A stretch of 37,111 bases of DNA from Burkholderia ambifaria (GTDB taxonomy: Bacteria > Pseudomonadota > Gammaproteobacteria > Burkholderiales > Burkholderiaceae). The stretch spans positions 9,255 through 46,365 of the forward strand of contig NZ_LKPJ01000044.1 of the NCBI RefSeq assembly GCF_001443045.1, written 5' to 3'. Below, in pieces: positions 24,371 to 32,318 of this stretch. Each line of letters opens with the position of its first letter. Position 1 is the first letter of the stretch. The notes beneath the pieces were generated by a model. The model worked only from the letters and a program-made list of their open reading frames with translations, was not told where the DNA came from and ran no database searches. A program made the translations under genes and the position numbers.

Positions 24371-24553
24371 ATGCAACTGAAATCCGTTCAATCGAACACG
24401 GCGGTGGCGATCACGTTGGCGATTCGCCGGGCGCGTCCGCGCGTGGGTGTCGAGCACGTCTACACCCTGAATGGCTCGGAACTACGCGACATGTTGATCG
24501 ACGGTCAGTGGGTCACCGTCTCCGCAACGGCGGTACCATCCCAAGTTATCTGA
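24371..24553 (+). CDS. Small unknown protein
   Basis: This 60-residue protein starts MQLKSVQSNTAVAITLAIRRARP and ends in a strand-rich part with VEHVYTLNGSELRDMLIDGQ. It has no membrane segment and no recognised family. GAGGA lies 6 bp before the ATG. A GTG at 24359 in the same frame is unlikely because the ribosome-binding site falls inside that extension. The leader can sequester the ribosome-binding site. Confidence 0.6.
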   Translation: MQLKSVQSNTAVAITLAIRRARPRVGVEHVYTLNGSELRDMLIDGQWVTVSATAVPSQVI

Positions 24554-24671
24554 GCGCCGGAGGTCAGTGAGGTCAAATTTGATCATGCTCCTGATCGCGG
24601 GTTAAGGACCGCTTCCGGCCAGCCAGCCGGAGCTTCAGCGGCTGGTCCGGCGCCCGACGATCAGTGTGTAG

Positions 24672-24821
24672 CGTTGGATCGAAGAGGCGTCGGATTTCAT
24701 CATCTTCAAGGATGGTCGAGTCCGCGTCTTTCCTGTCGGGCAGCCGAAGCGCTACGATACCCCCAAGTTCTCGAACGACGCTATTGCGCTTGAAGCCAGT
24801 CGGTGGAAGGTGAGGCCGTCA
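24672..24821 (+). pseudogene. Remnant of an unidentified gene
   Basis: Following an in-frame TAG at 24669-24671, the plus strand reads RWIEEASDFIIFKDGRVRVF and continues VGQPKRYDTPKFSNDAIAL, a highly protein-like stretch of about 50 residues. It has no start codon and runs into the end of the opposing fic gene. It appears to be the tail of a gene truncated when the fic segment joined. The 24554-24671 stretch before it shows no gene. Confidence 0.4.
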
Positions 24822-26423
24822 GACCGGAGGCACTGTCCAATCCCCTGCTTCTGGGCGCTGAGTAATACGCTCGACGGGTGTCACTGCTTGTTCTGATATC
24901 AGACTACAAAGCAGGTCAGCGAACGGTTCGATGTTGCCATAGGTACTGGCTTGTTCGAGCGCGTCCAGGTAAGCCTTGCGCGACTGGACGGTCACGATTG
25001 TCCATGGGTAGCCGCCCGTGGTCAGCATGAAGTTCATGACGAATCGTGACAGGCGTCCGTTACCGTCCATGTACGGGTGAATGAAAACGAAAATGAAGTG
25101 GCCCAGCACTGCTCTGACGCCGGCGTGCTCTTCGCTTTCCAGCAGGTCCATCAAAGCTGGCATGCATTCGCGTACGGCCTCTGGAGAGGGGGGCACGTGG
25201 AGGGCGTTACGGATGAAAACCTGATTGTTGCGAAAACCAGCCAAGTCTCCTGCCTTGAGAATACCGGCCTGCACACTCGGCGAAAAAAGCGTCACGTACC
25301 ATTGGAAAAAATCTGCGCTGAAGGCTTCAGCCGGTTTCAGCCCTTCATTCACCACGCGGCCGATGAGCGCCTTGACGTGACTGTGCGTTTCTGCGTACCC
25401 CTTTGCTGCCATGGCGTCTCGGGTCTGCCGGTCTTCAGGGTGCGTGAGCGGGCTCCACTGGCCATTGCGGACCTTTTCTATGAGCTCCGCGCCGACCCGG
25501 TACCCTTCGATGGACAGCGAATGGTATGCGTCCGCGACGTACCGGGCGGCGATGTCCGAGAGTAGGCTGTTTGCATCGGTTAATCCCCGCCTCGGAACGT
25601 TCTCAAACCGCTTGAGGACAGTCTCGCGCATGGTTGACCACATCGCCTTGATGCGTAGGACGTAGGGGGATTCGTTGCGTCGTCCGTTGATTTGCGCAAG
25701 AGGCCGCTCGAACGGATTGTTCTCCGTTGTCGTGTACATTGCGGCCTTCATGGTGGTTAGCAACTGGTTTGCATCGGCCGTACGTCCTACGGCCCTGAGG
25801 GCGCCGGCCAGTCGGCCAGCAACCAGGCTGTGCCCTCCCTCGAGCAGGCGTGCGATGAGCAGCGAGATGTCGACTTGTCGCATCGCAATCTGGGCGGCCA
25901 TCTCATGCTGAGTGAAGAACGTCGGGCTGACGCGAATCAGCGCGTCGGGCAACGGCATAAGTATTAGCCCACTGGCGTCCGGGGCTCGCGAGGCGACGAG
26001 TTGGGATTCCGGAATGCGGTAGAGAAACAGGGAGCAGTCGTGCGGCAGCGCCTGCATCTGGTTGTTGGCTTTCGGCGACTGCAACTGTAGCTGTTTCGCA
26101 ATGCTGGTGTGACCGCTGTGTTTCAGAAGCGACAGTTCGGCGCTGAGTTGCCAGTCGTCATCGAAGCGCGAGTTGGCGTACGCCGCGACAAAGACCTCCA
26201 TGTTGGCGTACCAGCGTGTTGAATCGCCGTCAGCATCTTCTGGATTGTTCGCGAGATACCATCCCTGGATGACCTGCTTCAGGAACCCGGCCCTAACCAG
26301 TCGTTCTCGATGAGTGCGAGTGAGCGACGGTATGACCGAAGGCTGGAATACCCGGAAGCCTTGGTCCTGCAACGCCTTAAGTACGTTCAGAGAGTCCGCC
26401 AGTTTTTCGTTGGGTGCCGCCAT
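24819..26423 (-). CDS. Fic-domain protein with AbiEi-like N-terminal region
   Basis: The 534-residue product carries the full Fic motif HPYMDGNGRLSRF at about residue 448, with the catalytic His and the phosphate-binding Asn-Gly-Arg, so it should transfer AMP or a related group to a target protein. An inhibitory-helix motif (SLSIEGYR, about residue 300) precedes the Fic core, as in class II autoinhibited Fic enzymes. Residues about 10-60 (LKALQDQGFRVF through LVRAGFLKQVIQGWYLA) resemble the winged-helix domain of AbiEi-type antitoxins, suggesting self-regulation by DNA binding. Five CACTA repeats with a 24-bp period lie directly upstream. It is flanked by decayed DNA on both sides. Confidence 0.85.
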   Translation of the reverse strand: MAAPNEKLADSLNVLKALQDQGFRVFQPSVIPSLTRTHRERLVRAGFLKQVIQGWYLANNPEDADGDSTRWYANMEVFVAAYANSRFDDDWQLSAELSLLKHSGHTSIAKQLQLQSPKANNQMQALPHDCSLFLYRIPESQLVASRAPDASGLILMPLPDALIRVSPTFFTQHEMAAQIAMRQVDISLLIARLLEGGHSLVAGRLAGALRAVGRTADANQLLTTMKAAMYTTTENNPFERPLAQINGRRNESPYVLRIKAMWSTMRETVLKRFENVPRRGLTDANSLLSDIAARYVADAYHSLSIEGYRVGAELIEKVRNGQWSPLTHPEDRQTRDAMAAKGYAETHSHVKALIGRVVNEGLKPAEAFSADFFQWYVTLFSPSVQAGILKAGDLAGFRNNQVFIRNALHVPPSPEAVRECMPALMDLLESEEHAGVRAVLGHFIFVFIHPYMDGNGRLSRFVMNFMLTTGGYPWTIVTVQSRKAYLDALEQASTYGNIEPFADLLCSLISEQAVTPVERITQRPEAGDWTVPPV

Positions 26424-26443
26424 TTTGTTGACCTAGGTGAGTT

Positions 26444-26563
26444 CACTACTTTTCCGTCGCAGAATATCACTAAAATCGCGTTATTGGATGGCACTACTTT
26501 TGTGCTATTCGATATCACTACTATCTTGCCTGGCAATGCCACTAGAATTTTGCCAGGATAGCC
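26444..26563. repeat. Five CACTA repeats at exact 24-bp spacing upstream of fic
   Basis: CACTA begins at 26444, 26468, 26492, 26516 and 26540, a strict 24-bp period, each followed by A/T-rich sequence (CTTTT, AAATC, CTTTT, CTATC, GAATT). On the minus strand this gives TAGTG repeats ending 21 bp before the fic ATG. The array stops at both ends. It looks like a multi-site operator for a DNA-binding protein contacting alternate faces about every 2.3 turns. Confidence 0.8.
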
Positions 26564-27342
26564 AGAGCCCAGTTGGTACTTGGGGTTCGGCACATCGGGG
26601 CGCTATGGATGGCGTGATTGAACTGTCGTTTCTAGGACCGGCAGACAGAAGAGGGTGGACGAGTACGACTGTGTAAAACAACCGAAGTGCGGTGGCCAAT
26701 AGTAGGGTGCGATGATATTTTTGGTGGCCTCTCCCCGGCGCCGACGTTGCGCAAGGCGAGACGGCGCTCAATGACTCGACCTCGTTTTCCGCTCATCTTG
26801 GAAACGGTCCGCCGCATGCAGGTCAGGCGTGTGGTCCGCATTCTTTCACGAGCGGACGATGTTGGCAGGTTTGAAGCGCCGGCGATCAACGAGCGGAGTC
26901 AACAGAATCCGGACTCGCCCGCGAGCGTTAGTCGTGAGGATCACCAGTGCATTCCATAGCTCGGGCAGGGTCGGACATTGCTTGCGAGCCTGCGGGCGAC
27001 GCGCATGTGCACTGTGGCATCCTCGTCAGTGCCGGCCACGACTTCCCAACGTGTATTGGATTGGGCTGGAATTCGGAAGTGACGGTTGCGTCCACCCATC
27101 ATCAGGCCGCATAGAATCCCGCCGACCAGAAACCCATTGTCGCGCACATATCGATGTGCACGACGACGATCGGCTGGTCGCCGTCGGAGACGATCAATCG
27201 AAATCGGCAAGCGCCTTGCCCGCGGGCAGGTCGTCGAGTTCGCTGTATGGCGTCTTGTGGTGCATCCGGCATCTCCGATCGAAAGAAAAGCCAGCACGAT
27301 GGGTGGTTCTTTCAACGTACCGAGTGGCTGACGAAGTCAAGG
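26564..27342. other. Decayed region without intact genes
   Basis: No frame here has a start, ribosome-binding site and convincing length. On the minus strand, about 27102-27200 reads LIVSDGDQPIVVVHIDMCAT and on to GFYAA before a stop. The segment upstream of it (MHHKTPYSELDDLPAGKALA) is in another frame, which suggests a frameshifted remnant of a small gene. The rest shows nothing I can support. Confidence 0.4.
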
Positions 27343-28263
27343 TCAGGTGCCGTCGCCGGACGAGGGAATCGTTGATCGCAGTCGCACAACGGTGCGCTGG
27401 CTAGCGAGACCCAACAACCGGCTCGCATCCTCGTTGCTGCGGCCCGCGATGAGCAGGCGGCGAGCGTAAGTGTTGCGCAAGGTGCGCGGACTCATGTCGG
27501 GCAGGCGGATATCGATTGCGAGCAGCACGTCGCGCACGGCGAGTCCAAGCAGCGCGTCGTTCATCGGACCGCCGGCGCGCGGTGATGGAAAGAGAAGGCC
27601 ATCATCCGTTGCCGCCAGCTGCGTGTACCAACGGGACAGGGCTGGCAGGGCGAACTCGGCAATACCGATGCGACGCGCATCGCGCGCGCCGCGCTTCGGG
27701 ATTTCGATGTTTGGACGGACAGGTGACAGGTCGACCTCGGCGGCCTTCGCCAAACGGATCTCTTGCGCCGTGATGCCAGTGGCAAGCAGTAAGGCGACGA
27801 TCGCACGATTGCGCAGTACGCGGGCGTCCATGCCGTCGATGTCGAGCACATGCGCCTGCAGCCGCATGTCGTCGGCCTCGGGGACATACACAGGATTCGG
27901 TTCGTCTTCGGGCCAGGCCTGAGCCAGCGCGAATGCGGACGCGGGATTCGTTTGCCGCAAGCCAACGTTAGTCAGGTGGCGACACAGGCGGTCGATCAGC
28001 TTCTGGTACCGAAGGCGTGTCGTCGTGCCGGGCTGGCAACGGTTGTCGAGGTCGACAAAGAACGATTCGAGATGCTCGGGGCCGAAGGTGGCTAGCGTTT
28101 TGCGTGCGGCCGCGAGGTGTCGCATGAAGCGCTCGAACATCGCTTCGTGCTGAGTGATCGAGCGGGGCGAGAACGCGCGTCGATCCGCGCCAGCGGCTTC
28201 GGTGTGCTGCCATTGCCGATAGGCATCGGTCGGAGCGGAAAGCCAGTCGGAGATTGGGTTCAT
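27343..28263 (-). CDS. Tyrosine-recombinase homologue lacking catalytic residues
   Basis: The 306-residue product has a full tyrosine-recombinase layout: an N-terminal SAM-like helical domain (residues about 30-125) and a catalytic-type domain. The catalytic positions are mostly changed. The Arg of ATGLRxSEL is Thr (ATGITAQEI), the His of HxLR is Arg (SPRTLRNTYA), the LGH His is Leu (LLGLASQRT), and the nucleophilic Tyr position holds Leu (VVRLRST). The beta-hairpin Lys (PKRGARD) and second Arg remain. It should bind DNA but not recombine it. It is last in a minus-strand operon behind a LexA-type box. Confidence 0.8.
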   Translation of the reverse strand: MNPISDWLSAPTDAYRQWQHTEAAGADRRAFSPRSITQHEAMFERFMRHLAAARKTLATFGPEHLESFFVDLDNRCQPGTTTRLRYQKLIDRLCRHLTNVGLRQTNPASAFALAQAWPEDEPNPVYVPEADDMRLQAHVLDIDGMDARVLRNRAIVALLLATGITAQEIRLAKAAEVDLSPVRPNIEIPKRGARDARRIGIAEFALPALSRWYTQLAATDDGLLFPSPRAGGPMNDALLGLAVRDVLLAIDIRLPDMSPRTLRNTYARRLLIAGRSNEDASRLLGLASQRTVVRLRSTIPSSGDGT

Positions 28264-28357
28264 GACGTATTTTATATACTGAATGTCTGCCCCTCACCAC
28301 CGGACGCGAATCTGCGATTCGCGCCTGAGCGTCCAACCGGAAGGGGAGGATGCCTCG

Positions 28358-28585
28358 TCACATGCAAAGCCGGCGGAACGCCGTTTTTGCTGCGCCAGTG
28401 TTCCCGTTCGGGCCGTGCATCTTACCGTCCGTGTTCCGCACCAGAAAAATGTCAACGCCCGACACCATGGTTCGGTCGATCGTCCATCCACCGGGGTGGG
28501 TCCAGCCATGGTCCCCCGCTACACGCCACTCGTCTTCTTTCTGAGCGGTGTGCGGCGCTGAGCGCTCGAGCATTGTGTCGCTCAT
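28358..28585 (-). CDS. Small unknown protein in the LexA-box operon
   Basis: This 75-residue protein is rich in Trp, His and Gly: DEWRVAGDHGWTHPGGWTI, then VSGVDIFLVRNTDGKMHGP, and a final AAKTAFRRL helix. This composition is unlike a chance frame. Its ATG overlaps the preceding stop (ATGA). The pattern of a Gly-Trp-Thr beta sheet followed by a helix suggests a small single-domain protein. No family is recognised. A 94-bp gap separates it from the recombinase homologue. Confidence 0.55.
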   Translation of the reverse strand: MSDTMLERSAPHTAQKEDEWRVAGDHGWTHPGGWTIDRTMVSGVDIFLVRNTDGKMHGPNGNTGAAKTAFRRLCM

Positions 28586-28959
28586 GCGCGCTTGCCCGAG
28601 TTCGCCTGGACCATCATCCGAACGATTGCGTACACGGTGGGAAGGTGCGAATCATCGCGGCACCAGTCGACCGCGGCGTCGGGATTGCCGCCCGGTAGGC
28701 GGCTCTCGCTCAACCGAGCGAACGCGCGGATGACGGCCGGGTCGTGCCGTCCCTGAAAGCCCAGATCGGAAAACGTCTGCTCCTCGATTTCGAGCAACGC
28801 GCGCCAGCTGAGCAGGCGAGGGTCGGCGGCGCGGCTGAACGCATCGAGATAGCGTTGCGCGAGCGTGGCGACGATGCGCTGTAGATCGTGCGCCGCGCGC
28901 TGCACGGCGTGCTCGTATTGCACGAGATCAACGTCCGGTTGGTCCTGTTCTGAGTACAT
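28582..28959 (-). CDS. Unknown protein, first gene of the LexA-box operon
   Basis: The 125-residue product (MYSEQDQPDVDLVQYEHAV...) is mainly helical, with LQRIVATLAQRYLDAFSRA and LLSWRALLEIEEQTF. There is no signal peptide or membrane segment. The start is uncertain: an in-frame ATG at 28995 adds 12 residues, and neither has a clear ribosome-binding site. The ATG at 28959 leaves a 50-nt leader from the predicted promoter, and 28995 about 14 nt. It is translationally coupled to the 75-residue gene. The function is unknown; SOS control is inferred. Confidence 0.55.
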   Translation of the reverse strand: MYSEQDQPDVDLVQYEHAVQRAAHDLQRIVATLAQRYLDAFSRAADPRLLSWRALLEIEEQTFSDLGFQGRHDPAVIRAFARLSESRLPGGNPDAAVDWCRDDSHLPTVYAIVRMMVQANSGKRA

Positions 28960-29006
28960 GGCGGAGGCGAGCCAGCATCGCGAGATCGCTGGCATAAAGA
29001 GAAAAC

Positions 29007-29044
29007 GGCACTGTAAATATATACAGTGCCGAATCGACTCGCAA
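29007..29044 (-). promoter_or_regulatory. Promoter with overlapping LexA-type box
   Basis: CTGTAAATATATACAG at 29011-29026 matches the CTGT-N8-ACAG SOS box, and its flanks extend the palindrome to GGCACTGTA/TACAGTGCC. On the minus strand, TTGCGA (29044-29039) and TATATT (29021-29016) are separated by 17 bp and make a good sigma-70 promoter whose -10 lies inside the box. It would drive the operon ending in the recombinase homologue. Confidence 0.75.
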
Positions 29045-29505
29045 GTCCGACCTATCGGTCCAATCGACAAACGATTTTTCTATTATTTGGGGTCATATTA
29101 AATAACTGATCGCCAGGCGGAATGGCCGAAATCCTCAAAGACCACCGCTATTGGCGAGCTTTTCGGGAAAAAGATGCAGCTCGCTACCGCTAAGCTGTCT
29201 CCATCAACCGCGCCTTCGGCGCATCGACGATCGCATCGACCCGCAAAGCCTCATTCCGCGCTCACGCGGTAAGTCGCATGCCGGCGATAGCCAACTTCCC
29301 ACGCTTTCCCTCAACCTGGCCCACGCCGTGATCGGAGAGGTTGCGTGCCGACACCTGATGCGAGGCTTCGCCTCTGGCGGACATGCGCCTCTGTCCGCCA
29401 GAAGCGCTGACCGCCACGAACTACCCGTTTGCCTTGGGCAAACCCTTCTTCTCAACCCTTGCGGGCACGTCCGCAAGGGCCGGCTCGCGTGACTTTGTGA
29501 GCTCC
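29045..29505 (+). other. Hairpin-rich leader before the DpdA-like gene
   Basis: No gene is supported. The stretch contains many inverted repeats: GCGAGC/GCTCGC around 29152-29193, GCGCC/GGCGC at 29210-29222, CCGCG/CGCGG at 29256-29269, GAGGC/GCCTC at 29362-29374, TCTGGCGGACA with its exact complement at 29373-29402, GTTTGCC/GGCAAAC at 29427-29443, and CCCTTGCGG/CCGCAAGGG at 29456-29479. The last ends 26 bp before the start codon. Confidence 0.5.
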
Positions 29506-30495
29506 ATGAAATCAACCTATCTCTTTTCCGGGGACGTGTCCGGCATGCCCATGTTGCAGCACAACGCCCCGATCACCGACAAGCTCATCGTCCAGGTAGG
29601 CATTCCCCATCGGGCCGGCAAACTCGCCTTTCATGCCTTCAACGAAGGCTATCCAGTCATGGTGTCGGCGAACGCTTTCTGGAATTCCACGAAGGGGCAG
29701 TTTCAATTCCCTGAAGCAACCGACCTCACCGAACTCGACTACGCGCTCGACAGCGCGGGATACACCGCGATGATGTTGTGGAAGAGGAAACGGCGTCAGC
29801 GCGGCATGGCCGGCGTCTATCCCTGGACAAATGCGCAATACGTCGAACTCGCATCACTGTCCGGTGCAACCCGGTTTTCCGCGCCCGACATGGCGTTCGA
29901 GCCGGAGCTTGCATCGAGTCAAGCCGAAGTCGATTACCGCGTCGACGCAACGGCAACACTGCTCGAAGGCACGCTGCGCGTCTGTTACGCATGGCAAAAC
30001 GCGCTCGCACGCTCCTGCGACGCCCAAACCGTGCAGAACATGATCCGGATCCCCACCCCCGTTATACAAGGGTGGTCGGCATCAACGTACGCCCGGAGCC
30101 TTGAATTGACTCTCAAGGTATGGGAACGATGGCAGCCATGGGTCGCGCCACCGACGCTCATCGGCGTCGGCTCGGTATGCCGGCGCAGCCTCACGGATCC
30201 GCGGCACGGACTGTTCACGATCCTTGATCGTCTGGTGGCAGACCTGCCGAAGGGGACCCGTCTACACCTGTTCGGCGTCAAGGGTGACGCGCTCCGTGAA
30301 CTGAGGATGTATGACGCAGTCGCGTCTGTGGACTCGATGGCCTGGGATTTTGGCTCCCGCGTGAAGGCACATCACGCAGGACGGTCGAACACGATTGCGC
30401 ACCGCTCGGCTGAAATGACCCGCTGGATGCAGGGTACGCTGTCGCGCACGCGCCCATCTGCAGGCGACCAGTACCGCCTATCTCTCGTCGCGTGA
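29506..30495 (+). CDS. DpdA-like (DUF7221) tRNA-guanine transglycosylase homologue
   Basis: The 329-residue product follows the TGT fold. It has DSAGYTAMML (about residue 82, matching DSGG(F/Y) with the catalytic Asp kept), SAPDMAFEPEL (about 124), IQGWSASTYARSL (about 187, matching VQGG), GVGSVCRR (about 221), LHLFGVKGDALREL (about 255) and SVDSMAWDFGSR (about 277, where the second catalytic Asp is expected). Relatives named DpdA exchange guanine for 7-deazaguanines in DNA; this size and motif set match DUF7221. No preQ0-synthesis or dpdB-like gene is nearby, so it would depend on host precursors. The ATG at 29506 was preferred over an upstream extension reaching into the hairpin leader. A terminator follows. 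Confidence 0.78.
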   Translation: MKSTYLFSGDVSGMPMLQHNAPITDKLIVQVGIPHRAGKLAFHAFNEGYPVMVSANAFWNSTKGQFQFPEATDLTELDYALDSAGYTAMMLWKRKRRQRGMAGVYPWTNAQYVELASLSGATRFSAPDMAFEPELASSQAEVDYRVDATATLLEGTLRVCYAWQNALARSCDAQTVQNMIRIPTPVIQGWSASTYARSLELTLKVWERWQPWVAPPTLIGVGSVCRRSLTDPRHGLFTILDRLVADLPKGTRLHLFGVKGDALRELRMYDAVASVDSMAWDFGSRVKAHHAGRSNTIAHRSAEMTRWMQGTLSRTRPSAGDQYRLSLVA

Positions 30496-30544
30496 CCAGT
30501 ACGGCCACGGCTTCTTTCATTGCCGCGCACGCGGTTCTTTTAAC

Positions 30545-30574
30545 GGGCGGCCCCATCGGGCCGCCCATTTTTAT
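30545..30574 (+). terminator. Intrinsic terminator after the DpdA-like gene
   Basis: GGGCGGCCC and GGGCCGCCC pair around CATC, followed by ATTTTTATTC. The next start codon is only 13 bp beyond. Confidence 0.8.
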
Positions 30575-30586
30575 TCTGGAACACGC

Positions 30587-30835
30587 ATGGAATCGCAACA
30601 CAACAGCATCTCCGGCACGGTGCCGGTTCGAACCCGCATCGACATGGAATTCTGGTCCAACCTCGATCCCGAAGTTGCGGCCCTCGACGCGGATTCGCAC
30701 GTTGGCCAAGCCGTTTGCGGCCTCCTCGTCCATTTGCAGAGCGTCGTCAACACGCAAGCGGAACTGGAGTCTGACCATGTCTACCTGCTCAAGCAGATTG
30801 GAATACGCCAGTCCGGTATCTGGCTGTTCGGTTGA
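30587..30835 (+). CDS. Small unknown protein
   Basis: This 82-residue protein begins with polar residues (MESQHNSISGTVPVRTRIDM) and has a helix-rich second half, VGQAVCGLLVHLQSVVNTQ. No membrane segment or known motif was seen. A weak CTGGAAC lies before the ATG. It sits directly behind the terminator of the DpdA-like gene, so it needs readthrough or its own promoter. Confidence 0.5.
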   Translation: MESQHNSISGTVPVRTRIDMEFWSNLDPEVAALDADSHVGQAVCGLLVHLQSVVNTQAELESDHVYLLKQIGIRQSGIWLFG

Positions 30836-30917
30836 TAGCCGGATTCGTTCGATCACGCCCCCAAGTACGCCCGGAAACTTCACGGAGGGGGAATTCAGGC
30901 TTTGAAGATGATCACAT

Positions 30918-31181
30918 ATGAGACGCAACAGAAAGAAACGCCTCGCCCAGCTTCGGCCACCGGGCATCCGCGTGGACGAGGTCGGGAAGGTCATCGGCCG
31001 CGCAAAGGGCGTCGTTCGCAGTATCGGTCACGTCGACGACGATTCCGTCATCGACCTTGTACTGGAGTGCGCCAGCGTCCTGTCGATCACGCTCTCTGGC
31101 ACAGAGGAAGAGTGGGCCGTGTTCAGAGTGCTTGGCCGGCCGCGAATTATCGACTCGGGCTACGTCCACCGGTGGTGGTAA
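30918..31181 (+). CDS. Possible small unknown protein
   Basis: This 87-residue frame starts basic (MRRNRKKRLAQLRPPG) and continues with strand-like segments (DEVGKVIGRAKGVVRSIGHV, LSGTEEEWAVFRVLG). Composition favours it over overlapping frames on both strands, but there is no clear ribosome-binding site. The gap from 31182 to 31322 holds a tiny frame (MSINPHGDELSDAAPKAR...) of 27 codons that I would not call a gene. Confidence 0.4.
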   Translation: MRRNRKKRLAQLRPPGIRVDEVGKVIGRAKGVVRSIGHVDDDSVIDLVLECASVLSITLSGTEEEWAVFRVLGRPRIIDSGYVHRWW

Positions 31182-31322
31182 CCTCGTAACCCAAAGCTCT
31201 ATCGGGGATGTCTATCAACCCTCACGGTGACGAATTGAGTGACGCTGCACCGAAAGCCCGTACGTTCGACGCCTTCGCGCTGCAGGAATAGCTGGCAAGA
31301 CAAATCGATAATCTGAAATCAC

Positions 31323-31367
31323 GCCCACCGCGTACCCTTCACTGGGTATCGGTGGGCTTTTTTTTCT
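31323..31367 (+). terminator. Strong intrinsic terminator
   Basis: GCCCACCG pairs with CGGTGGGC, and the inner TACCC with GGGTA, followed by eight T. It would end transcripts from the small genes upstream. Confidence 0.75.
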
Positions 31368-31560
31368 TTTCGGTGGCGGTATGTTCGGCTGAACCCATTC
31401 CATTGCACGCGATCGTCGAAATCTCGACCGCCAAAGATTCCGGGGCGGGAGGGATCCGCATGGCATGTGCGACGACACGGGCGGACGGTGCAGCAGCGGC
31501 CTTACGTTTTCCGGATATGAAGTATGATTTTCGGCGTAGCCCGTACGAGGGGATCAGAAC

Positions 31561-32318
31561 GTGTGCACCTATGTGTCGCAATGCAGCGGAGCCGATACGC
31601 GAAGCACTTCGGTATCGAGCCGCCAGCCGGCGAGTGGCCCGTAGAGATCTACCGCGACTACGTTGCGCCAATCATTCGTCGCGGTGTCAACGGCGGGCGC
31701 GAGTCCTTACTTGGCACTTTCGGGATGGTGCCGCGCAAACGCATTCCGGAGCATGTGCGCGATTACGACACCATAAACGCCCGCAGCGAAACGATCGGCA
31801 AGCTGCGCAGTTTCGCGAAGCCTTGGGCCGCGGGTCAGCTCTGTCTCGTACCCGCCCAAGCCGTATTTGAGCCGCGGTATCCCGACCTCCCGAATCTCGT
31901 TGGGCCGAACCGCGACGAAGCGATCAAGACATTCCTGGAGCAGAAGTCAGAGCTCTGGAGTATCAGTGTCGCGAATGGCGATCTATTCGCTGTCGCGGGA
32001 ATCTGGCGCGCCTAGGAAGAACCCAACGACGGCGAATCATACTCGCTCACGATGATCATCGTGAACGCGGACGAGCACCCGATGCTGCGTCAGTTCCACA
32101 AACACCTCGATCGCGACGGCCGACCAAACGAAAAGCGCGGCGTCGTGATCGTGCGGCCGGACCAGTACGACGACTGGCTTGCGTGCCGCGATCCGGAAGT
32201 CGCCCAGACCTTTCTGTCATTGCTCCCGGCAAATCTGCTGTCTGCGGTGCCGGCGCCGAAGGTGTCGCACTCTCACGCGACCGAACCACCAGCGCCGTCG
32301 ACCGGCTCGCTGTTTTAA
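31561..32318 (+). pseudogene. Broken SRAP/HMCES (YedK-like) gene
   Basis: SRAP proteins use Cys2 to cross-link abasic sites in DNA. Here GTG TGC at 31561 encodes MCTYVSQ, the expected start, but the rest (RSRYAKHFGIEPPAGEW, LGTFGMVPRKRIPEHV, NARSET, CLVPAQAVFEP, VAGIWRA) is in another frame, so there is a shift near 31585. At 32013-32015 an in-frame TAG replaces the Trp codon expected after WRA. The remaining C-terminus continues in the same frame (EEPNDGESYS, VNADEHPM, KRGVVIVRPDQYDDWL) to 32318. All active-site regions are recognisable, so inactivation appears recent. Its 3' end overlaps the convergent H-NS-like gene. Confidence 0.85.

Noticed and set aside
26310..26561. Plus-strand frame with an apparent 8-residue repeat over the CACTA array
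   Set aside because: The 24-bp period forces an 8-residue rhythm in every frame; there is no ribosome-binding site and the frame starts antisense inside fic.
26941..27315. 124-codon minus-strand frame
   Set aside because: Only a short part is protein-like and the better reading switches frame and meets stops; treated as decayed sequence instead.
31208..31291. 27-codon frame before the 31323 terminator
   Set aside because: Too short, weak ribosome-binding site, and no sign of conservation can be judged from one sequence.
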